Shown: in pieces, positions 1-5,383 of the stretch
Layout of the letters: each line of letters starts with the position of its first letter
Position numbering within the stretch: position 1 is the stretch's first letter
Assembly: GCA_030550075.1 (NCBI GenBank)
Contig: JAUQQB010000049.1
Location: 1-12,006, forward strand
Reading direction: 5' to 3'
Length of the DNA: 12,006 nt
From: Chloroflexota bacterium
Lineage (GTDB): Bacteria; Chloroflexota; Anaerolineae; Thermoflexales; Thermoflexaceae
The notes under the pieces: model-generated
Seen by the model: only the letters and a program-made list of their open reading frames with translations
Database searches by the model: none
Told to the model about the DNA's origin: nothing
Position numbers and translations under genes: made by a program

Positions 1-159
1 AGGGACGCGGGGAGAGGGGATGAAGGGGATAGGGCTCCTTCAACTCACCTTCGCCAGAGGCCAACCGCGTAAGTCTTATTGGTGTTTGGGGGGCAGGCAG
101 GGCCTGAAGATCGCGTGGCCTGCCCCTCAAGGCCCATTGGAGGAGCTGGGAGAGAAGGA
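1..159. other. Region upstream of mreC, no gene recognised
   Basis: No convincing gene was seen here. A short open stretch runs from base 2 to a TGA that overlaps the mreC ATG, but its translation resembles nothing I recognise and it crosses the strong inverted repeat at 86-130. mreB commonly precedes mreC, but no mreB end is recognisable in these bases, so it would lie further left or elsewhere. The segment probably serves as the leader of the mre operon. Confidence 0.4.
86..130 (+). repeat. Inverted repeat (13-bp stem) upstream of mreC
   Basis: The arms TTGGGGGGCAGGC (86-98) and GCCTGCCCCTCAA (118-130) are complementary over 13 positions, with one G-U wobble and a 19-nt loop. As RNA this would be a stable hairpin about 30 nt before the mreC ATG. 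There is no T-run after it, so a simple terminator is unlikely. It could be a leader hairpin or a palindromic repeat element. Its presence also argues against starting mreC at the TTG at position 79. Confidence 0.6.
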
Positions 160-999
160 ATGACCTTGCGCCCGGGAGATCGACGGCCGTGGACCGCTTG
201 GCTGTTTGTGGGCCTGGCGGTATTGCTCCTTTTCCTTTACGGGCTCGGATGGCTTCAGCCGGTGGAGTCCCTCCTGGTGATCCCCCTGACACCCCTCCAG
301 CGCTTCATGGCTGACTTGGGACGCAACACTCTGGGCGCAGTAGGATTCCTTCGTGAGATCCGGGATCTTCGGGAGGAAGTAGAGCGGTTGCGGGTTCAGG
401 TTGAAGATCTGCAGACAGAGAATCTGCGCCTGCGGGAACTGGCTGCGGAGAACGCAGAATTGAAGGCGCTGCTGGGGATCGTTCAAGAGAACCCTCAAAC
501 GACCTTCGTGACCGCGGCAGTGATCGGCTATGAAACGGATCCCTATCTTCGCTTTCTCATCCTGGATGCGGGAACTCGCCAGGGCGTTCGGGAAGGGATG
601 CCAGTGATCACCCGAGGCTCAGCCCTGGTCGGGCGGATCGCTTCCGCGGAGCTCAACCGTTCTCGGGTGCGTTTGCTGACTGACGGAGGAAGCCAGGTGG
701 GGGCGCTATTGCAAACGACGCGGGCGACTGGCATGGTCATCGGCCAGCCGGATGGAAGCCTGTTGCTGGACTTCGTGCTGCCGGATGAGGAGATCCTTCC
801 AGACGATGTCGTGCTGACCTCTGGAGTAGGGGGCCAGATCCCTCGGGCGCTGGTCATCGGCCAGGTCCTCGAGGTGCTGGGGCCTGAAGAACCTTTCCAG
901 CGTGCCCGGATTCGACCTGCTGTGGATCCTCGACGGCTAACTTATGTGCTGGTGATCACAAGCTTTCCCGGGATGGAGGTCTCTGGCTCATCTCCATAA
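160..999 (+). CDS. mreC: Rod shape-determining protein MreC
   Basis: MreC is the bitopic scaffold of the elongasome. It bridges cytoplasmic MreB and MreD to the extracytoplasmic transpeptidase PBP2 and helps activate lateral peptidoglycan synthesis. The 279-residue protein has the family layout: a short basic N-terminus, one membrane helix (about 11-31), a coiled coil rich in Leu, Glu and Arg (about 62-110), then the extracytoplasmic beta-barrel domain (about 115-270), including the typical LTSGVGGQIPRALVIG segment (219-234). Length is normal for the family. The ATG at 160 was chosen because AGGAG (141-145) and AGAAGGA (153-159) lie just upstream and the membrane helix starts soon after it; an in-frame TTG at 79 would add 27 unlikely residues across a hairpin. 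It is followed by mreD after an unusual 222-nt gap. Identification is secure; the start is fairly sure. Confidence 0.95.
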   Translation: MTLRPGDRRPWTAWLFVGLAVLLLFLYGLGWLQPVESLLVIPLTPLQRFMADLGRNTLGAVGFLREIRDLREEVERLRVQVEDLQTENLRLRELAAENAELKALLGIVQENPQTTFVTAAVIGYETDPYLRFLILDAGTRQGVREGMPVITRGSALVGRIASAELNRSRVRLLTDGGSQVGALLQTTRATGMVIGQPDGSLLLDFVLPDEEILPDDVVLTSGVGGQIPRALVIGQVLEVLGPEEPFQRARIRPAVDPRRLTYVLVITSFPGMEVSGSSP

Positions 1000-1221
1000 G
1001 AAAAAGGGCGAGGTTGGCTGGCAGATCCCCAAGAGGGGATTCAGCTCTCTACTTCCCACCGTTCCGGGTGTCGATGAAAAACTGGCCTTCTTGGAGGTTC
1101 TTGCACTGGGCGTTCACCCTCGTTGATGCCTCCATGGGGGTCGGTGAAGACTGACCTCAGGGCCGAATCGGCCCTCCGTATGGGTTAGCCACGTCAGCTA
1201 CGCTCAAGGAATTCGGATTCT
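1000..1221 (+). other. mreC-mreD spacer with two short hairpins
   Basis: No coding sequence was recognised in this 222-nt gap, although mreC and mreD are often nearly contiguous. It holds two perfect small inverted repeats: ATCCCC-AAGA-GGGGAT at 1025-1040 (6-bp stem, 4-nt loop) and AGGGCCG-AAT-CGGCCCT at 1159-1175 (7-bp stem, 3-nt loop). Neither is followed by a T-run, so they are not classical terminators. No strong sigma70-like promoter was seen. AAGGA at 1206-1210 is the likely ribosome binding site for mreD, 11 nt from its ATG. Confidence 0.5.
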
Positions 1222-1728
1222 ATGCGAAGGCGATGGGTTCAGGTCCTGGGTGTTCTGGGCAGCGCTGCGCTGATCCAGGCCACATGGATCCCCATGGGAA
1301 TCCCAGATCCCGGGCGACCCAATCTGGTCTTCCTGGTGGTCGCCACCGCAGCCTTTCTCGCCCCTCTGGAGGAAGGACTGAAGTGGGCACTGGCCGGAGG
1401 GCTGCTGCTGGACCTCTTCTCCGGCGGACCGATGGGGCATAGCGCTCTGGCCCTGATGGCCATGGTTCCGCTCGCCCATGGGCTCAGCCGGCCGGTTTTC
1501 CGGGGACGATTGTTCATGCCGGCCCTGGTGGCCGCTGCAGGCACTCTCCTGATGGAAGGGGTTCGAGGGATCCTCTTGATGGTTTTACAATATCCAGTGG
1601 ACTGGAACGCGGCGCTCCGACAGGTGATGTTACCGGAAGCGCTCTGGAATACGGTGGGGATGTTGTTGCTCTATCCGCTCTTTCGTGCGCTCCGTCCCCG
1701 TCCGGAACGGCCGGTGTTACGTTCATAA
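1222..1728 (+). CDS. mreD: Rod shape-determining protein MreD
   Basis: MreD is an integral membrane partner of MreC in the elongation complex; its exact biochemical role is not settled. The 168-residue product has the usual family length and is almost entirely hydrophobic, with about five to six membrane helices (roughly 5-22, 34-50, 52-70, 74-90, 98-125 and 140-157). The segment GLLLDLFSGGPMGHSAL (61-77) matches the conserved MreD pattern of a Gly/Leu-rich helix followed by Asp-Leu and a Gly turn. The C-terminus is basic (RALRPRPERP), as expected for a cytoplasmic tail. The position between mreC and the PBP2 gene supports the call. The ATG at 1222 has AAGGA 11 nt upstream. Sequence conservation in MreD is low, so context carries part of the weight. 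Confidence 0.92.
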   Translation: MRRRWVQVLGVLGSAALIQATWIPMGIPDPGRPNLVFLVVATAAFLAPLEEGLKWALAGGLLLDLFSGGPMGHSALALMAMVPLAHGLSRPVFRGRLFMPALVAAAGTLLMEGVRGILLMVLQYPVDWNAALRQVMLPEALWNTVGMLLLYPLFRALRPRPERPVLRS

Positions 1729-1931
1729 CCAGGGGTTTCCGGGAGTTGGGCCTTGGGGGCTTGCGGCGATGCCTCACCGCCCGAATGGGCCGCCCGCAAA
1801 TGGCGCGATGCGCGGGTCATTTCGCAGGGGCAGCCCCGTGTCTGCTTGTTTCAGGCAGGCCCCTATGGCTGCCCGAAGGGACAACCATAGAGAGTTGCCC
1901 CTACAATCCGGAGAGCGATCAGAACCCAGCG
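1729..1931 (+). other. mreD-mrdA spacer with degenerate palindromes
   Basis: This 203-nt gap is open in the mrdA frame back to a TTG at 1746, but the extra 62 residues resemble no PBP2 N-terminus and the DNA is rich in broken inverted repeats of G/C blocks (for example GGCAG...CTGCC around 1855-1875, and the element at 1878-1905). I read it as non-coding, repeat-derived sequence. TACAAT at 1902-1907 resembles a -10 box, but no matching -35 was found at 16-18 bp. GGAGAG at 1910-1915 is a weak, rather distant ribosome binding site for the ATG at 1932. Confidence 0.5.
1878..1905 (-). repeat. Degenerate REP-like palindrome with GTAG, upstream of mrdA
   Basis: On the minus strand this reads GTAG, then GGGGCAAC, an 8-nt loop and GTTGTCCC. 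The 8-bp stem has one mismatch. A GTAG tetranucleotide directly 5' of an imperfect palindrome is the signature of REP elements recognised by RAYT enzymes, and the same arrangement occurs in the large array at 4944-5355, though with a different stem sequence. The neighbouring bases 1826-1876 contain further G/C inverted blocks that may be older copies. Confidence 0.4.
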
Positions 1932-3947
1932 ATGTCGGAACCTTATCCACCTCGTGCGGAGTCGGAAGCTCTGGATAGCGTGGCGGTGTTCCGCCCCCCT
2001 CCACCGCCTCGTTCTTCCCCTTATCTCCGCCTGATCCTTTGGGGTTTATTCATTGCCGTCTCGTTCGCCGGATTGGGTTATCGCCTCTATCGGCTCCAGA
2101 TCCTGGAAGGTCCCGGATATCAGGCCCTGGGGGAACGCAACCGCCTCCGGGTCACTTCCCTGGAGGCTCCCCGGGGGCTTCTTCTGGATCGCCAGGGCCG
2201 CCCGCTGGTCTGGAACGACCCCGCTTTCCGGATCCTGGTGATCCCGGGGGACCTTCCGGAGGATCCAGCCCGACGGGAGGCGATCTTCCGTCAGCTCAGC
2301 CAGGCCACGAATTCCACGAATGAGGACACGAATGCCATTCGTGCTCCTATTCGTGACATTCGTTCCATTCGAGACCGGATCGAGGCGGCCGCTCGGGAGG
2401 CCCCCTTCCGGCCCCTGGTCTTGAAAGAGCCGGTGGATCGGGAGGTGGCCTTCCGTCTGATGGAGGAAGGCGAACGGCTCCCCGGCGTTCGGGTGGAGCC
2501 CATCCTGCAACGGCGTTACCCAACCGGCGCGCTGACCGCCCACGTGGTGGGCTCTGTCGGGCGTATCCCGGCGGAGCAGGCCCCGCGTTATCATGCAGAG
2601 GGTTACGATCCGGCCACGGATCGGGTGGGGCTCAGCGGCCTGGAATATGCCCTGGAGTCCTGGCTGCGGGGCGTGAAAGGAGCGCGCTATGTGGAGGAGG
2701 ACGCCCTGGGACGGCCGGTGCGGGTGCTGGCGGAGATCCCCCCACAGGCCGGAGCGCGGATCACGCTGACGCTGGATCTGGATCTGCAGGCGGCGGCGCG
2801 GGCGGCGCTGCAGGCGAAGCTGGATGAGCTGAATCACATCGCTGGCCGGGAGATCACCCGACGGGGGGTGGCCATCGTGATGCGGCCGACCACGGGCGAG
2901 ATCCTGGCGATGGTTAGCCTTCCGGACTACGATAACAACCTGTTCGTCGGACCGGATCTTCCTCAAGCCTATCCTCGATTGCTGGAGGATCCCTTCGGCC
3001 CGCTGCTGAACCACGCGATCGCCTCTCAGTTCGCGCCCGGTTCCTCATTCAAGCCCATTGTGGCCGCGGCCGCTCTTCAGGAAGGCGTAATCACCCCACG
3101 GACCCAGCTGTTCGACCCCGGAGAGATCGTCATCCCTAACCGGTATTTCCCCAATGATCCAGGGCTGGCTCAGCATTTCTTCTGCTGGCTGCGCTCCGGC
3201 CATGGCTGGCAGAACGTGGTGGATGCCCTGGCTAATTCCTGTAATGTGTTCTTTTACAAGGTGGCCGGAGGCTATGATGTGCCGGGGGAGCCACCCTTCG
3301 AGGGGCTGGGGATCGAGCGTCTGGTGCGCTATATGCGCGCCTTCGGCCTGGGCCAGCCGACGGGGATCGAGCTGCCCGGGGAGGCGGCCGGGCAGGTGCC
3401 GGACCCGGAGTGGAAACGCCGCACATTTGGGGAGACTTGGTCTACCGGGGACACCTACAACCTGGGGATCGGGCAGGGGTATCTGCTGGTGACGCCATTG
3501 CAGCTGATCAACGCCGTCAATGCGATCGCTAACGGCGGAACGCTCTATCGGCCCACACTGGTCTGGGAGATCGCCGATTCTCAGGGGAATCTCCTGAAAT
3601 CCTTCCAGCCGGAGATCATCGGCCGGCTCCCGATCGCGCCAGAGCACCTGGCGATCGTGCGGGAGGGCATGGTGGCAGCGGTGGAGCGCGGCACGGCAAC
3701 CCGGGCTCAGATTCCTGGGATCCGCATTGCCGGCAAGACCGGGACGGCGGAGTTCTGTGATGACCTGGCGTTTCGGATGGGATGGTGTCAGGGGCGACGA
3801 CTGCCCAGCCACGCCTGGTTCGTCGCTTTTGCGCCGGCGGAGGCGCCGGAGGTCGCCGTGCTGGTGTTCATCTGGAATGGGGGGGAGGGATCCCAAAACG
3901 CTGCGCCGGTGGCCCGGCAGATCCTGGAGGCCTATTTCCGGCGGTGA
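1932..3947 (+). CDS. mrdA: Penicillin-binding protein 2 (peptidoglycan D,D-transpeptidase)
   Basis: PBP2 is the elongation-specific class B transpeptidase that cross-links stem peptides outside the membrane, working with RodA, MreC and MreD. The 671-residue protein shows a Pro-rich cytoplasmic tail (21-30), one membrane anchor (about 31-49), the N-terminal pedestal domain (about 60-270), and the transpeptidase domain (about 280-671) with all three active-site motifs: SSFK with nucleophile S371 and K374, SCN at 436-438, and KTG at 602-604. Residues about 125-148, rich in Thr, Asn, Ile and Arg, are encoded by a palindromic DNA repeat (2306-2373) and look like an in-frame insertion in the pedestal domain. 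The ATG at 1932 was preferred to an in-frame TTG at 1746 because the upstream stretch is repeat-like; its ribosome site (GGAGAG, 1910-1915) is weak. It lies downstream of mreCD; rodA is not adjacent. Confidence 0.95.
   Translation: MSEPYPPRAESEALDSVAVFRPPPPPRSSPYLRLILWGLFIAVSFAGLGYRLYRLQILEGPGYQALGERNRLRVTSLEAPRGLLLDRQGRPLVWNDPAFRILVIPGDLPEDPARREAIFRQLSQATNSTNEDTNAIRAPIRDIRSIRDRIEAAAREAPFRPLVLKEPVDREVAFRLMEEGERLPGVRVEPILQRRYPTGALTAHVVGSVGRIPAEQAPRYHAEGYDPATDRVGLSGLEYALESWLRGVKGARYVEEDALGRPVRVLAEIPPQAGARITLTLDLDLQAAARAALQAKLDELNHIAGREITRRGVAIVMRPTTGEILAMVSLPDYDNNLFVGPDLPQAYPRLLEDPFGPLLNHAIASQFAPGSSFKPIVAAAALQEGVITPRTQLFDPGEIVIPNRYFPNDPGLAQHFFCWLRSGHGWQNVVDALANSCNVFFYKVAGGYDVPGEPPFEGLGIERLVRYMRAFGLGQPTGIELPGEAAGQVPDPEWKRRTFGETWSTGDTYNLGIGQGYLLVTPLQLINAVNAIANGGTLYRPTLVWEIADSQGNLLKSFQPEIIGRLPIAPEHLAIVREGMVAAVERGTATRAQIPGIRIAGKTGTAEFCDDLAFRMGWCQGRRLPSHAWFVAFAPAEAPEVAVLVFIWNGGEGSQNAAPVARQILEAYFRR
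2306..2373. repeat. Palindromic octamer repeat inside mrdA
   Basis: Three direct copies of CACGAAT(G/T) at 2306-2313, 2315-2322 and 2327-2334 are followed after one base by the mirror series CATTCGTG (2336-2343), TATTCGTG (2348-2355), CATTCGTT (2357-2364) and CATTCGAG (2366-2373). The centre, CACGAATG-C-CATTCGTG, is a perfect 8-bp palindrome, and complementarity continues outward with small irregularities. The composition (AT-richer, six to seven related octamers) is unlike the surrounding gene. The block is read in frame as PBP2 residues about 125-148 without a stop. I recall ATTCGTG-type repeats as dispersed elements in other bacterial genomes, but could not check that here. Confidence 0.8.
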
Positions 3948-3992
3948 GCGGCGATGGCCGGATCACCCTATCTTCGATCCGGGGGGAATCCT

Positions 3993-4946
3993 ATGTGGCG
4001 TGCGCTCTTCGTCTCGCTCTCGCGTAACCGGACGATGAAGGAACGGGTGATGCGCTGGGGGTTCGTATGGCGAGCCGCCTCGCGCTTTGTGGCCGGCGAG
4101 ACCCTGGAGGATGGCCTCCGAGCCATCCGGGAGCTGGAAGCACTGGGCATTCGGGGAATCCTGGATCATTTGGGGGAAAACGTGGAATCGGAGGCCGATG
4201 CGAACCGGGCGACGGAAGATTATCTGCTTGCCCTGGACCGCATCGAGACCATGAGGTCTGGAGGGAGCCTTGCCCTCTCGTCTCTCCCCCATCTGGCGGT
4301 CAAGCTGACCCATCTGGGGCTGGACATCCACGAAGAGCTTTGTGAGCGCAACCTGCGGCGGGTGATCGAACGGGCAGCCAGGGCTGGGACCGTAGTGGAG
4401 ATCGATATGGAGAGCAGCGCTTATACGGAGCGAACCCTGAACCTCTACCGGCGCCTGGCCTCCGAGTATCCGAACACCCGGATCGCCATTCAGGCCTATC
4501 TCTATCGTAGCCGGGAGGATGTGGAGCGCCTGATTGAGGAAGGGATCGCCCGGATCCGGTTGTGTAAAGGGGCTTATCAGGAGCCGCCTCATCTCGCCTA
4601 TCCTCGAAAACGGGATGTGGACGCCAGCTATGTGCGGTTGATGGAGCGATTGCTCTCCGCAGAGGCGCGGGCCCGGGGTGCTTATGTGGCCATCGCCACC
4701 CACGACGAACGCATCATCCAGCGCGCGCTGAGCCGGATCAGGGAATGGGAAGTGCCCCGTGATGCCTTCGAGTTCCAGATGCTTTATGGAATCCGACGGG
4801 ATCTTCAGGCGGCCTTAGCCCGTCAGGGGTTCACCGTGCGGGTCTATGTGCCATATGGGACAGAGTGGTATCCCTATTTCATGCGACGCCTGGGGGAACG
4901 ACCCGCGAACGTCTGGTTTGTGGTGCGGAATCTTTTCTACGCTTAG
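3993..4946 (+). CDS. Proline dehydrogenase (monofunctional PRODH)
   Basis: This flavoenzyme oxidises L-proline to 1-pyrroline-5-carboxylate using FAD and passes electrons to the quinone pool; it is usually peripheral to the inner membrane. The 317-residue product matches the length of the monofunctional enzymes of Thermus and Deinococcus. Family motifs are in order along the TIM barrel: VKLTHLGL (103-110) with the substrate-contacting Lys, EIDMES (136-141), QAYLYRS (167-173), RLCKGAYQEP (189-198), ATHDE (235-239), FQMLYGIR (261-268), YVPYG (285-289) and YFMRRLGERPAN (295-306), whose paired Arg residues bind the proline carboxylate. The ATG at 3993 is preceded by GGGGGGAA (3981-3988) and gives the typical N-terminus MWRALFVSLSRN; an in-frame ATG at 3954 is less likely. 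It starts 45 nt after mrdA, so the two may be cotranscribed. No P5C dehydrogenase gene lies in the window. The stop codon abuts the repeat array. Confidence 0.95.
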   Translation: MWRALFVSLSRNRTMKERVMRWGFVWRAASRFVAGETLEDGLRAIRELEALGIRGILDHLGENVESEADANRATEDYLLALDRIETMRSGGSLALSSLPHLAVKLTHLGLDIHEELCERNLRRVIERAARAGTVVEIDMESSAYTERTLNLYRRLASEYPNTRIAIQAYLYRSREDVERLIEEGIARIRLCKGAYQEPPHLAYPRKRDVDASYVRLMERLLSAEARARGAYVAIATHDERIIQRALSRIREWEVPRDAFEFQMLYGIRRDLQAALARQGFTVRVYVPYGTEWYPYFMRRLGERPANVWFVVRNLFYA

Positions 4947-5355
4947 CGAAGTGCCCGTTATGGGCGTTCGCAAAAAGACTACGGGCACTTGCGTGCCCTA
5001 CTACGAACAGGAAAAGCCTTTTGTTTGTAGTAGGGCACGGAGCGAAGCGGAGTGCCCGTTATGAGCGTGCACAAAAAGAGAACGGGCACTTACGTGCCCT
5101 ACTACGAACAGAAAAAACCTGTTTGTAGTCGGGCACGGAGCGAAGCGGAGTGCCCGTTATGAGCGTGCACAAAAAGAGAACGGGCACTTACGTGCCCTAC
5201 TACGAACAGAAAAAACCTGTTTGTAGTCGGGCACGGAGCGAAGCGGAGTGCCCGTCTAAGCGTTCACAAAAAGACAACGGGCACTTACGTGCCCTACTAC
5301 GAACGAGAAAACCCCTGTTTGTAGTAGGGCACGGAGCGAAGCGGAGTGCCCGTTA
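4944..5355. repeat. BIME-like array of alternating REP palindromes with GTAG
   Basis: About four tandem units with a period of 97-101 bp fill the gap between the proline dehydrogenase and the next gene. Each unit contains two palindromes in opposite orientation. Forward: GTAGTAGGGCAC, a spacer GGAGCGAAGCGGA, then GTGCCCGTT (5027-5060, 5125-5158, 5223-5255, 5321-5354; a 5'-truncated copy at 4944-4960). Reverse: AACGGGCAC-TTAC-GTGCCCTACTAC (4981-5004, 5081-5105, 5179-5203, 5276-5300). In both, GTAG stands directly before the stem when read on the proper strand. Neighbouring arms can also pair across units, for example GTGCCCTACTACGAACA (4993-5009) with 5022-5038, giving 17-bp stems. The units at 5052-5149 and 5150-5247 appear identical. 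This layout is that of REP/BIME elements. The hairpins could also stop or stabilise transcripts from either side. Nothing coding was recognised; short reading frames here merely translate the repeats. Confidence 0.85.
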
Positions 5356-5383
5356 ATCATTCCCCGAAATAGAACAGGTGCAG

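Noticed and set aside
79..159. TTG-initiated extension of mreC
   Set aside because: It would add 27 residues encoded across a 13-bp hairpin; the ATG at 160 has good ribosome binding sequences and the usual distance to the membrane helix.
1902..1907. TACAAT as a -10 promoter element for mrdA
   Set aside because: It overlaps the end of a palindromic element and no acceptable -35 hexamer lies at 16-18 bp upstream.
1746..1931. 62-residue N-terminal extension of PBP2 from a TTG
   Set aside because: The DNA is palindrome-rich and the peptide resembles no PBP2 N-terminus; the ATG at 1932 gives a normal tail and anchor.
2046..3014. 322-residue open frame on the minus strand within mrdA
   Set aside because: It is antisense to a clearly conserved PBP2 gene; the length follows from high GC, and the product has no recognisable domain.
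3954..3992. Earlier ATG for proline dehydrogenase
   Set aside because: The ATG at 3993 has a strong purine-rich ribosome site and gives the family-typical N-terminus; the earlier one lies only 7 nt after the mrdA stop and adds 13 atypical residues.
4944..5355. CRISPR array
   Set aside because: The period is near 98 bp, the whole unit is repeated without unique spacers, and repeats alternate in orientation; no cas gene is present.
4846..5356. Several short plus-strand frames in the repeat array
   Set aside because: They translate the palindromic units repeatedly (peptides such as ARSEAECP) and have no independent coding evidence.
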